Source: Bradyrhizobium liaoningense (lineage in GTDB: Bacteria; Pseudomonadota; Alphaproteobacteria; Rhizobiales; Xanthobacteraceae). From it: a stretch of 64,000 bases of DNA. Positions within the stretch are counted from its first letter, which is position 1, and each line of letters starts with the position of its first letter. The position numbers and the translations under genes are program-made. The stretch covers positions 1 through 64,000 of the forward strand of contig NZ_JAFCJM010000021.1 in assembly GCF_018130955.1 (NCBI RefSeq), given 5' to 3'. Shown here in pieces: positions 33,225-40,866 of the stretch. The notes under the pieces are model-generated. The model was not told the DNA's origin. It did not search any database and was given only the letters and a program-made list of their open reading frames with translations.

Positions 33225-33677
33225 ATGAGACGGCGTCCGCAAGCCTGGGCGGCGGCTGCGCTGCTCGCCGCCTTGAGCGTGAGCACGGGAGCCTCCGCAG
33301 GCTCCCTCGAGCGCAGCCGGGTGAATGGAAATGTGAGTGTCGAGACCATCGTCCAGTTTGGCAACGATGTGCAGCCGGTCACGATCAACGAGAGCAGCCG
33401 TTTCAATATCGCGCGGGTCATCCAGATTGGCGGATCGGCAACGACGGCCGACGCGACGATCATCCAGAACGGGACACGCAACTACGTGGATATCATCCAG
33501 GTGGGCGGCACCACCAATGCTGCGATCGGTCAATCCGGCGTGAGCAATACCGCCAACATTACGCAGATCGGCAACGCGACGAACGCGCTGTTGTTGCAGA
33601 TCGGGGACATGAACACGGGATCCGTCAGGCAGTTCGGGCGTTTCAACTGGTTGGCGATCTTCCAGTTCGCTCGATGA
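33225..33677 (+). CDS. Curlin-repeat secreted protein 4 (possible nucleator)
   Basis: A 150-residue protein with signal peptide (AWAAAALLAALSVSTGASA). Eight Q-x-G units (QFGNDV, QIGGSA, QNGTRN, QVGGTT, QSGVSN, QIGNAT, QIGDMN, QFGRFN), but it is more charged and ends in a divergent aromatic/basic unit, RFNWLAIFQFAR. In CsgB, the enteric nucleator, the last repeat is likewise the divergent one that binds the membrane. This makes it the best candidate for a CsgB-like minor subunit. GGGGGAAG precedes the ATG. Confidence 0.83.
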   Translation: MRRRPQAWAAAALLAALSVSTGASAGSLERSRVNGNVSVETIVQFGNDVQPVTINESSRFNIARVIQIGGSATTADATIIQNGTRNYVDIIQVGGTTNAAIGQSGVSNTANITQIGNATNALLLQIGDMNTGSVRQFGRFNWLAIFQFAR

Positions 33678-33697
33678 TCCGAAGGGAGAGGTGCGAC

Positions 33698-33994
33698 ATG
33701 AGGTCCATCTTTTTTGCAGCGGGAGTGTGCATCATGATCTCAAGCGGGTCAGGACCGGCCGGGGCCGGAGGCGATGACGGGCACACGACCGTGGTCCAGG
33801 ACGAGAACGGCAAGACCGTCATCACGCAAAGCGGTGATCCCGCCGAGGCCGAGGTTCGCATCGACAAGGAGCCGGGGCGAACCACGGTCTATCGCCGCAA
33901 TGGCGGCAACACGACGATCGTGACGCAGAGCAGCAGCGGGTCGGGAGTTCCGCAGGACCTGCTCGAATGGCTGCGCAAGCAGCAGGGCCGCTGA
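33698..33994 (+). CDS. Small secreted protein of curlin cluster
   Basis: A 98-residue protein starting 20 bases after the fourth curlin-repeat gene with a strong GGGAGAGG ribosome site. A signal peptide (FFAAGVCIMISSGSGPAGA) precedes two similar segments, TTVVQDENGKTVITQSGD and TTVYRRNGGNTTIVTQSSSG. It is hydrophilic and charged, unlike the four subunits. A chaperone or assembly helper (as CsgC/CsgH/CsgE/CsgF are for curli) is possible, but I cannot match it to any of these. Confidence 0.7.
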   Translation: MRSIFFAAGVCIMISSGSGPAGAGGDDGHTTVVQDENGKTVITQSGDPAEAEVRIDKEPGRTTVYRRNGGNTTIVTQSSSGSGVPQDLLEWLRKQQGR

Positions 33995-34163
33995 ACTTCG
34001 CCCGTCGTCCGGTATCGGGTGCGGGTGGAGCCTCGGCGTGACCAAACGCCTCTGTATTAATGTTACGTCTTAACCAATAATTAAGTATGGGTTTGCGGGC
34101 GACGAAGAGGCCGGCTTAGCGTCTCCAAAGAGGGGCGGAGCAGCCAACGAGTTGGTGCGTAAC

Positions 34164-34613
34164 ATGTCGTATCGAGTGTTTGGGGCGTTGATCGCCTCCG
34201 TGAGCGCAATGCCGCTCTTGCTTGCCGCCGAAGACGCTTCTGCGAGGTCAGGCGGTGCGGTGCCCCCGGCAGCCATTGCGGCGCCAGCCCCGGCCGTCCG
34301 CGCGCCGGTCGCGCCAGGGGCGCGGTTTCATCATCACCGCGGCGTGCGGGGCGCATGGAACATGTGGCCGGCAGGCGGTGGCTTCTTCTACGGGCCGTCG
34401 GGCAGCGAAGGTTTTGCGGAAGCTGCGCCGCCGCTCTCCAACGATATCCGCTACACCTATACGTACGACGTGCCCTGGGATTGGGTGCATCGCTATCCGC
34501 CGAACGTCGTGCCGTCCGACCGGCCCTATGTGCCGAGCTGTCCGTCCGAGACCGTCGTCGTTCCCGGCCGTGGCGGCCAGGAGCACACCGTCAACGTGAT
34601 GCGCTGCTACTGA
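34164..34613 (+). CDS. Secreted protein of unknown function
   Basis: A 149-residue protein with signal peptide (FGALIASVSAMPLLLAAEDASA), a Pro/Ala linker, a His patch (FHHHRG), and a C-terminal domain with Tyr and Pro (TYTYDVPWDWVHRYPPNVVP) and a Cys pair (PSCPSET ... MRCY). A GTG 12 bases upstream is possible. It is separated from the curlin-repeat cluster by 169 bases with an AT-rich stretch (about 34050-34100) that may be its own promoter. Function unknown. Confidence 0.7.
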   Translation: MSYRVFGALIASVSAMPLLLAAEDASARSGGAVPPAAIAAPAPAVRAPVAPGARFHHHRGVRGAWNMWPAGGGFFYGPSGSEGFAEAAPPLSNDIRYTYTYDVPWDWVHRYPPNVVPSDRPYVPSCPSETVVVPGRGGQEHTVNVMRCY

Positions 34614-34640
34614 GGCGTTGCGGCACGCGTGTCGTGCCGC

Positions 34641-35318
34641 TCATTTTATGCTGTCCAGGATCGAGCGTGCGAGCTCGGTCACGCCGGTGAGCATGATCTG
34701 GACGCCCACGCAGAGCAGCAGGAAGGCGGACAGGCGGGTGACCACGCTCGTGCCTTCCTCGCCGAAGATCCGCGCCATCACGCTCGACTTCGCATAGGCG
34801 TGATAGATGATCGCGGCCATGGCGATGGCCACGAGCAACGACACGATCGATGACGTGAACAGGCCGTCGAGATCGTCCGGCCGGTGCGTGCCGATGGCGA
34901 TCGCGGTCGCGATCGTGCCCGGACCCGTGGTCAGGGGAATGGTCAGCGGGAAGAACGCCATCCGCTGCACGATGGCGAAGTTGTCGGACGATGTCGCATG
35001 GGCGCCGGGTGCCGTCGGGGCTGCGTGCAGCATCGACCAGCCGGCCGCCGCGACGACCAGCCCGCCGGCAATGCGCAGGGCCGGCATGGAGATGCCAAAA
35101 ATCTTCAGGACCTGGCTGCCGACGAACAGAGAGCCGAGCATGACCGCGAACGCATAGAGCGCAACCCGCAGCGCGACGCGGGCGCGTTCGCTGTCGGACA
35201 GGCCCATCGTCCGGTCCAGGAAGATGAAGGCCAGTCCGTAAGGGTTGATGATCGCAAACAGCGCGCCGAACGCGAACAGGAAGTCGCCGATCCAGCGGGA
35301 TGCGAAGAATTCGGCCAT
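34641..35318 (-). CDS. MarC-family membrane protein
   Basis: A 225-residue protein with six hydrophobic helices. The MarC/UPF0056 signature is visible: ALFAIINPYGLAFIFLD near the N-terminus and FFPLTIPLTTGPGTIATAIAI mid-protein. The family was once linked to multiple antibiotic resistance, but its function is unproven. It starts 3 bases after the GNAT gene stop, so they are cotranscribed. Confidence 0.92.
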   Translation of the reverse strand: MAEFFASRWIGDFLFAFGALFAIINPYGLAFIFLDRTMGLSDSERARVALRVALYAFAVMLGSLFVGSQVLKIFGISMPALRIAGGLVVAAAGWSMLHAAPTAPGAHATSSDNFAIVQRMAFFPLTIPLTTGPGTIATAIAIGTHRPDDLDGLFTSSIVSLLVAIAMAAIIYHAYAKSSVMARIFGEEGTSVVTRLSAFLLLCVGVQIMLTGVTELARSILDSIK

Positions 35319-35321
35319 GCG

Positions 35322-36164
35322 CTACCCCAGCTCGAAGGTGGTGACGCCGAACACGCGGTCGATCCGCAGCGGCGGGATCGCACCGGTGTACATGCGCGCG
35401 GTCTCGAAGGTCGGCGCGAGGCCAAGCGCTTGCGCGAGCGCGACGGCGTCGGGGTTGACCGCGGGAACGTCGAGGAAGATCTCGCCGGGACCTGCGCTTG
35501 CGAGCAGGGCGAACAGGACCGTTTCCGCAGCCGCACGGTCGTCGGCAACCAGCGGGCCGATCTTGCAGCCGTGCCGGCAGGGACGGATCACGCCCCATCC
35601 GGCAAGCCGGCCGTCGCGCATCAGGGCGCGGCCGACATGGCCGGGCGCGCCGATCCAGGCGCGCAGGAATGCGCTGCGCGGAGCGGGGAAAACGGTAGCG
35701 TCGTCCGTCTCGATCATCGCAAACGGGACTTTGTCGAGCGCGACGCTGTCGGCCTTCGGTGCGGGAACGAACGCGACGGTCCCGCCATAGCGGATGTTGG
35801 CATAGGCGCGCGTGAATCCGGATTTGCGATAGTTGTCCTGCTGCGCCACGACTCCGTCGAGCCCGATCACGCGCGGTTTTGCATGCGCGATCGCGGCGTT
35901 CCAGACGGCGAGGCCATAGCCACGGCCGCGCATGTCGGCGCGCACGATGTAGAAGCCGAGGAAGGCGAAGGTCGTGCCATAGTTGACGCATGAGACGGTC
36001 GCGACCGGCTCGCCGTCGACCTCGCCGACGAAAAATCCCTCGGGATCGACGGTTGCGAAGCAGGCGGCGTCCGCGAGCCCGGGATTCCAGCCCTCAGTGG
36101 CGGCCCAGTCGACGGCAAGCGCAATTTCGTCCGGCCGCAGGTTGCGGATGTGCAGATCGCTCAT
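35322..36164 (-). CDS. GNAT acetyltransferase (two domains)
   Basis: A 280-residue protein. The N-terminal GNAT fold (residues 1-140) has the acetyl-CoA binding loop VRADMRGRGYGLAVW. The C-terminal half (GRALMRDGRLAGWGVIRPCRHGCKIGPLVAD...AAETVLFALL) is the second, degenerate GNAT domain of the YitH/HolE type. ATG 36164 has GGGAG 8 bases upstream. It would acetylate a small amine or protein; target unknown. Cotranscribed with marC-like gene. Confidence 0.88.
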   Translation of the reverse strand: MSDLHIRNLRPDEIALAVDWAATEGWNPGLADAACFATVDPEGFFVGEVDGEPVATVSCVNYGTTFAFLGFYIVRADMRGRGYGLAVWNAAIAHAKPRVIGLDGVVAQQDNYRKSGFTRAYANIRYGGTVAFVPAPKADSVALDKVPFAMIETDDATVFPAPRSAFLRAWIGAPGHVGRALMRDGRLAGWGVIRPCRHGCKIGPLVADDRAAAETVLFALLASAGPGEIFLDVPAVNPDAVALAQALGLAPTFETARMYTGAIPPLRIDRVFGVTTFELG

Positions 36165-36274
36165 GGCGGCTCCCTGAGGCTTGGACTTATGCCGGCGCAA
36201 GTCTGGATGTAAAACACCTCCAATGATAGGCCCCGCACTCGGCAGGCCTCAACAGCAAGACTTAAGGAATCGTC

Positions 36275-36980
36275 ATGGCAGGAGAAAAGGTCGCGCTGGT
36301 GACCGCGGGCGGCAGCGGCATGGGGGCAGGGGCCGCGCGCAGGCTTGCCGCCGACGGGTTTCGGGTCGCGATCCTGTCGTCCTCCGGCAAGGGCGAGGTG
36401 CTGGCGCAGGAACTCGGCGGGTTAGGGGTGACCGGCTCGAACAGGTCGCATGACGATCTGAAGCGGTCTCGTCGACGCGGCGCTGGCGAAGTGGGGCCGG
36501 ATCGACGTCCTCGTCAACAGCGCGGGCCACGGGCCGCGCGCACCGATCGTCGAGATCACGGACGAGCAGTGGCACACCGGTATGGACACCTATCTGCTCA
36601 ACGTCATCAGGCCGACGCGCCTCGTCGTGCCGGCGATGCAGGCGCAAAAGTCCGGCGCCATCATCAACATCTCGACCGCCTGGGCGTTCGAGCCGAGCGC
36701 GATGTTTCCGACTTCGGCCGTGTTCCGCGCAGGCCTTGCAGCCTTCACAAAAATCTTCACCGACACCTATGCGCCCGACAACATCCGCATGAACAACGTG
36801 CTGCCGGGCTGGATCGACAGCCTGCCGGCGACCGAGGAGCGGCGGGCGAGCGTGCCGATGGGCCGCTACGGCAAGGTCGAGGAGATCGCGGCAACCGTTG
36901 CATTCCTAGCGTCCGACGGCGCCGCCTACATCACCGGCCAGAACATCCGCGTCGATGGCGGGCTGACGCGGTCGGTGTGA
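36275..36980 (+). pseudogene. Frameshifted SDR oxidoreductase
   Basis: Residues 1-64 read in one frame (VALVTAGGSGMGAGAARRLAADGFRVAIL, the Rossmann glycine motif, to SHDDLKR). Then the reading shifts by one base near 36467 to LVDAALAKWGRIDVLVNSAG, continuing to TGQNIRVDGGLTRSV at the stop. One extra base (T or a neighbour in CGGTCTCG) explains this. Corrected length is about 235 residues, normal for the family. The catalytic Tyr-x-x-x-Lys position reads FRAGLAAFTK, so Tyr is missing. Either a real pseudogene or a sequencing error; the missing Tyr favours the first. Confidence 0.8.
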
Positions 36981-37204
36981 ACAGGCGCGGTTGACCCGTC
37001 CAAATCGGCGGACGATGCGTGGCGGACCGGCCACACAAGTCGGTTTCTTGCGCAACAGCTCGCCGACTGCGCCGTAGTCCCAGCGAACTGCGTCGCCGTC
37101 CAAGACCGCAGACGGTGCGGTGCTTATGCCCGACATGCACTGGATGCTTCCCGATCGCGCTTGGTCACGCGAGCACGAATCGCGTCAGGGGCCTGGAGAC
37201 TTGA

Positions 37205-38035
37205 ATGAAGACAATATCACTCGCGACGTCGCTGGTCCTGTTCGGGACTGCTTCCGCATTGGCCGCCGATCTCGCGCCAAGCTACACCAAGGTCCCCGCG
37301 ATGGCGCCCGTCTACAACTGGACCGGCTTCTACATCGGCGGCAATGTCGGCGGTGCCTGGGGCAACGCGGATCCGGCTACATCGACCGTGTACTCGCCGA
37401 TCGGCTATTTCGCACCCACCAGCGTGACCGCCGTCAATGCGGTCGGCGCCCAGAACGTCAACAGCTCCAGCGTCACAGGTGGTTTCACGGCCGGCTACAA
37501 CTGGCAGGTCAACAACGCCGTCTTCGGCCTTGAAGGCGACATCAACTATTTCGGCTTCAAGGGCCGCGCGGTCGGTTCGGCGGCGTATCCATTCTTCGGT
37601 TCCAGTTTCACTGTCGGCTCGTCGGTGTCGGCCGACTGGCTTGCAACTATCCGCGGTCGTATCGGTTTCCTCGCCACCCCGCACTGGCTGCTCTATGCCA
37701 CAGGCGGTGCGGCCATTGCCGACGTGAAGGGTGACTTCACTTTCACCGACACCTGGGGCGACGCGACCGAATCAGCTGCGATCCGAGGCACGCGCGTCGG
37801 CTGGACCGCAGGCGTCGGCGGCGAGTATGCGGTCGGCAATGGTTGGTCACTCAAGGCGGAATATCTCTATGTCGATCTCGGCCGCAGCACTGTTACCAGC
37901 GCCAACCTGAAGGCTTTCGCCGTCCCGGTCTCCTACCCAGACAACGTATTCACCCACTCCGTCGACCTCAAATCGAACATCGTTCGCCTCGGTGTGAACT
38001 ACAAGTTCGGCGGGCCGGTGGTCGCCAGATACTGA
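37205..38035 (+). CDS. Outer-membrane beta-barrel protein (Omp25/31 family)
   Basis: A 276-residue porin-like protein. The signal peptide (ISLATSLVLFGTASALAAD) is followed by the family start NWTGFYIGGNVGGAWG. About eight amphipathic strands follow, including VFGLEGDINYFGFKG, ADWLATIRGRIGFLATPHWLLYATGGAAIADV and AEYLYVDLGRSTV. The last strand ends in VRLGVNYKFGGPVVARY with the terminal aromatic needed for barrel assembly. GGAG lies 8 bases before ATG 37205. A strong terminator follows the stop. Confidence 0.93.
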   Translation: MKTISLATSLVLFGTASALAADLAPSYTKVPAMAPVYNWTGFYIGGNVGGAWGNADPATSTVYSPIGYFAPTSVTAVNAVGAQNVNSSSVTGGFTAGYNWQVNNAVFGLEGDINYFGFKGRAVGSAAYPFFGSSFTVGSSVSADWLATIRGRIGFLATPHWLLYATGGAAIADVKGDFTFTDTWGDATESAAIRGTRVGWTAGVGGEYAVGNGWSLKAEYLYVDLGRSTVTSANLKAFAVPVSYPDNVFTHSVDLKSNIVRLGVNYKFGGPVVARY

Positions 38036-38061
38036 GCCGCGAACCGCGCGGAGGCCGACAC

Positions 38062-38093
38062 AGCAGAGCCCGGATCAAACCGGGCTTTTCTGC
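38062..38093 (+). terminator. Rho-independent terminator of porin gene
   Basis: GCCCGG (38068-38073) pairs with CCGGGC (38080-38085) around a 6-base loop. TTTT follows and an outer GCAGA/TCTGC extends the stem. It starts 27 bases after the porin stop. Confidence 0.9.
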
Positions 38094-38094
38094 G

Positions 38095-39261
38095 TCATCT
38101 CACCGAGACCAGCCGCGCCAGCGCGGGCAGGATCTTGTAGCGGGCGATCTCGTGGGGGTATTCGCCGCGATTGGCGAGCAGAACGATCGCGAGCTTGTGC
38201 GTCGGCACGAGGCCGAAATAGCCGGAGGCGTTGTTCAACCCGCCGGGCTTGTCGACGACGGTGACGCCGTCGAGATGGACGGTTTCCCAGGCCATCGCCT
38301 GTCCGAACTTTTCATCGACACGAAAGCTCTCGCGCTGGGTCAACCGCAACGCATCGCGCAGCTCGGGCGCGACCGAACGCCCGTCGACGCAGGCGGCCAC
38401 GAAGATCGCAAGGTCTCGCGCCGACGAGAAAATCTGGCCGGTACCCGGAAAGTCGAAGTAGCTTTGCTGGTTGCCGGGCGGGCCGATCGCCGTGCCCTGA
38501 TCGGAGTAGCCCTGCGCGGTCCGTTGCATCGCCTCATGGCTCATGATCGCGCGATTGTCGGGGCCGCGCTCGGGAACGAATGTCGACGTCATGCCCAGCG
38601 GTTTCAGGATGCGTCTGTCGATGAGCTCGCGGATCGGTCTGCCGTAGCGGCGCTCGAGCGCGAGCTGGAGCAACACGTAGCCCGCGTGGCTGTAGATGCG
38701 CTGCCTGCCGGGCTGCTCGCCATGCTGCGGCGTCCAGGCGTTGAGCATGTCGAAGAATTGGGCTTGCGTGAAGGTGTCGTCCGGCCAGGGCGGGTGATCG
38801 GTCGGCAGCAACAGCCCGGATGTGTGGGTGACGAGCTCACCCATGGTGACCTTGCGAACATAGTCGCCGCGCAGTTCCGGCACGTATCGGGTCACGGGGT
38901 CGTCGGGCCTGAGCTCGCCACGGAGCGTGCCCAGCGCAACCAGCGCGGCCTCGAAGGGCTTTCGCAAGGAGGCGAGGTTGAACAGCGTGTCCGGCGTCAC
39001 GGGCTGTCTGGTGGTGTCGTCGGCAAGGCCATAGTCGAAAAATTCGACATGCCGGCCCGCATAGAGCGCGGCGGCGAGGCCGCCCGGATGGTCCGGCGTC
39101 GCGGTCGGCGCCAGCTCGGCTGTGACGATGTCGCGCATCTGCGCGATCATGTCGGAATCGGCGGCGGCGCGGCGCGGCCGGGCAAGCGTGATCGTGAGCG
39201 GAAGCAGGGCGAGCGCCCGCCGGCTGATTGAGGTGTGGCCTGAGGTGACAAGAGTCGACAC
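38095..39261 (-). CDS. Secreted serine hydrolase (class C beta-lactamase family)
   Basis: A 388-residue penicillin-binding-fold enzyme. The SxxK motif is ASLRK, the second motif is YSHAG (in place of Tyr-x-Asn) and the third is DKPGG (in place of KTG). Replacement of Asn and of the KTG triad suggests an esterase or peptidase rather than a true beta-lactamase. The N-terminus carries SRRALALLPLT, a Tat-like twin-arginine pattern. The listed start is GTG without a good ribosome site, so the exact start is uncertain. The stop lies just past the porin terminator. Confidence 0.85.
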   Translation of the reverse strand: MSTLVTSGHTSISRRALALLPLTITLARPRRAAADSDMIAQMRDIVTAELAPTATPDHPGGLAAALYAGRHVEFFDYGLADDTTRQPVTPDTLFNLASLRKPFEAALVALGTLRGELRPDDPVTRYVPELRGDYVRKVTMGELVTHTSGLLLPTDHPPWPDDTFTQAQFFDMLNAWTPQHGEQPGRQRIYSHAGYVLLQLALERRYGRPIRELIDRRILKPLGMTSTFVPERGPDNRAIMSHEAMQRTAQGYSDQGTAIGPPGNQQSYFDFPGTGQIFSSARDLAIFVAACVDGRSVAPELRDALRLTQRESFRVDEKFGQAMAWETVHLDGVTVVDKPGGLNNASGYFGLVPTHKLAIVLLANRGEYPHEIARYKILPALARLVSVR

Positions 39262-39361
39262 GTGACGAGATGAACAGATCGCTGGCGCCCCCAGCCATGT
39301 CCTATCCGCAAACCGCCCCGTGTCTCAATTCACAATCGCGCGTTGGAAGTTCCGCGCACGA

Positions 39362-39470
39362 GCCTCCAAAGCGCGATGGCGTTAGGTTGAATCGTCATCG
39401 CGCTTTAGGTCTTTGTGTGAGCATGATCTTTTCGGAAAACCGCTGCGCACTTTTCCGGATCATGCTTTAG
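39362..39470. repeat. Dispersed repeat (GCGCGATGGCG / GCATGATC modules)
   Basis: AAGCGCGATGGCGTTAGG and CGTCATCGCGCTT form one inverted pair. They are followed by GAGCATGATCTTTTCGGAAA and TTTTCCGGATCATGC. The modules match those at 24055 and 31518. The last TTTAG overlaps the stop codon of the porin relic at 39467. Confidence 0.85.
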
Positions 39471-39640
39471 CCGCCGCCGAGCTTGTAGTTGACACCGACG
39501 CGAATGACGTCGTTGCGCACGGTGGATTGTGTTCCCATGGTCGGGAAGGTTTGGCCGGTCGTCGCGAATGTATGATTGATGCTGCCGAGATCGAAATGCA
39601 GATATTCGATCTTCCCGTCCAGTTTGGCCCAGGGCAAGAA
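39467..39640 (-). pseudogene. C-terminal relic of an Omp25-type porin
   Basis: The frame encodes about 55 residues like the end of a beta-barrel porin: WAKLDGKIEYLHFDLGSINH, then NDVIRVGVNYKLGGG. This matches the last two strands of the family represented intact at 37205 (KAEYLYVDLG ... VRLGVNYKFGG). Nothing porin-like precedes it and no start is present. It ends inside the dispersed repeat, so the repeat and the deletion may be connected. Confidence 0.75.
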
Positions 39641-39811
39641 TCGTGCGGCGCGATTGAGCCACAATTGCCGATGCGTTGGCTGTGACCGGCCGGCCACAAT
39701 CCCAGGTGTTTGAGTCCCCGTTTCGCTCGTTCGCAGGCGCGCGGGTGGTTCACTTAGCCATTCGGCTAACAGATGTTGACGCGGCCTCGCGGTCCGCCTA
39801 TAGTTAGCGTC

Positions 39812-40198
39812 ATGGCTAACAATGTAATCCAGCTCGACCGCATTTTCGCAGCGCTCGCCGACCCGACGCGGCGGGCGATCGTGATGCGGCTTTGCGACGG
39901 CGAGGCCTCTGTGGGCGAGCTCGCCGATCCCTTCGACATGGCGCTGCCGAGCTTCATGAAGCACATTCACGTGCTGGAAATGAGCGGCCTCGTCCAATCG
40001 GAGAAGGCGGGCCGCGTCCGCACCTGCCGGCTGCGGCCGGAGGCGATGGTCGGGGCCGAGGACTGGCTGCAGCACCAGCGCGCGATCTGGGAAGCGCGGC
40101 TCGACCGGTTCGAGGCCTATGTCATGAAATTGAAGAAAGAGAAGACGGAGAGGCCGGCTCCCAAACGGCCGTCTGCGCCAAAAAAAGGAAAGGCTTAA
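39812..40198 (+). CDS. ArsR-family transcriptional regulator
   Basis: A 128-residue winged-helix regulator: FAALADPTRRAIVMRLCDGEASVGELADPFDMALPSFMKHIHVLEMSGLVQSEKAGRVRTCRL is the ArsR core. It lacks the metal-binding CxCxxC of arsenic sensors. The tail is Lys/Pro-rich. The stop is followed immediately by the SRPBCC gene, a frequent pair in which the ArsR protein represses the operon. Confidence 0.92.
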   Translation: MANNVIQLDRIFAALADPTRRAIVMRLCDGEASVGELADPFDMALPSFMKHIHVLEMSGLVQSEKAGRVRTCRLRPEAMVGAEDWLQHQRAIWEARLDRFEAYVMKLKKEKTERPAPKRPSAPKKGKA

Positions 40199-40201
40199 GT
40201 G

Positions 40202-40693
40202 ATGACCAGTTCTGCCATTTCAGCGCTGTCGCAATGGTCGCTCGATCGCGAGATCGTGCTGTCGCGCGTGATCGACGCGCCGCGCGATCTTGTCTTCCAG
40301 GCGTGGACCGACCCAAGACATCTGCCGCAATGGTTCGGTCCGGCAGGCTTCAAGATCGAGACCAAAGAGATCGACGTGCGCGTCGGCGGGCTATGGCGTT
40401 TCGACATGATCGCACCGGACGGCACGCTGTATCCGAACCGCATGCGATTTCTTCGCATCGAGAAGCCGCGGTTCATCGAGATCGACCACGGCTCGGACAA
40501 GGACGAGGATCCCGGCATGTTCCGGACGACCATCACATTCGAGAGCCAGAGTGACGGCAAGACCGTGCTGACGATGCGGCAATTGCACCCGACCGTGGCG
40601 CAGCGCGAGGCGGGGATCGGCTTTGGTGCCGTCGAATACGGCTACCAGACGCTCGACAAGCTGGCGGCCTACGTGGCGGCGGCGAACCGCTGA
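40202..40693 (+). CDS. SRPBCC/AHSA1-family protein
   Basis: A 163-residue START-like fold protein: LSRVIDAPRDLVFQAWTDPRHLPQWFGP, the central VRVGGLWRFDMIAPDG and the C-terminal LTMRQLHPTVAQREAG. It belongs to the Aha1-like SRPBCC proteins that bind hydrophobic ligands. It starts within 4 bases of the ArsR stop (GTG 40199 or ATG 40202), so the two are translationally coupled. Ligand unknown. Confidence 0.9.
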   Translation: MTSSAISALSQWSLDREIVLSRVIDAPRDLVFQAWTDPRHLPQWFGPAGFKIETKEIDVRVGGLWRFDMIAPDGTLYPNRMRFLRIEKPRFIEIDHGSDKDEDPGMFRTTITFESQSDGKTVLTMRQLHPTVAQREAGIGFGAVEYGYQTLDKLAAYVAAANR

Positions 40694-40710
40694 TTGGTTC
40701 GGCGCCGGAT

Positions 40711-40822
40711 GAATTGTGACAGTCGGCTGCCGGCAATTGTGACAGGAAATGAATTGTGACAGCGGGCGTACGCGGCCCGCTCACGCATTTTTTTGTCGCG
40801 GTTCGTTCCGCTCATGTGACAG
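40711..40822 (+). promoter_or_regulatory. Direct repeats of AATTGTGACAG
   Basis: AATTGTGACAG occurs at 40712, 40735 and 40752, and a partial copy TGTGACAG at 40815, all on the plus strand within 111 bases. They lie between the SRPBCC gene and the membrane protein gene at 40867. The spacing (23 and 17 bases) is irregular. They could be regulator sites for the downstream gene or a short tandem duplication. Confidence 0.5.
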
Positions 40823-40866
40823 AATTGCTACCGTTGAATGTCATTTCGACTACGACGGAGCAGATC

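Noticed and set aside
31802..33677. Possible CRISPR or DNA-level tandem repeat array
   Set aside because: The repetition is in the protein (Q-x-G-x-x-N); at DNA level the units diverge and spacing varies, as expected for diverged coding repeats.
33698..33994. CsgC/CsgH-type amyloid inhibitor
   Set aside because: Position fits, but the sequence shows no convincing immunoglobulin-like pattern or CxC motif; left as a small secreted protein.
34884..35993. A 369-codon plus frame
   Set aside because: Shadow of the MarC and GNAT genes on the minus strand; Arg/Asp/Gly-rich without motifs.
38095..39261. True class C beta-lactamase (antibiotic resistance)
   Set aside because: The second and third motifs are YSH and DKPGG instead of YxN and KTG, so esterase or peptidase is as likely.
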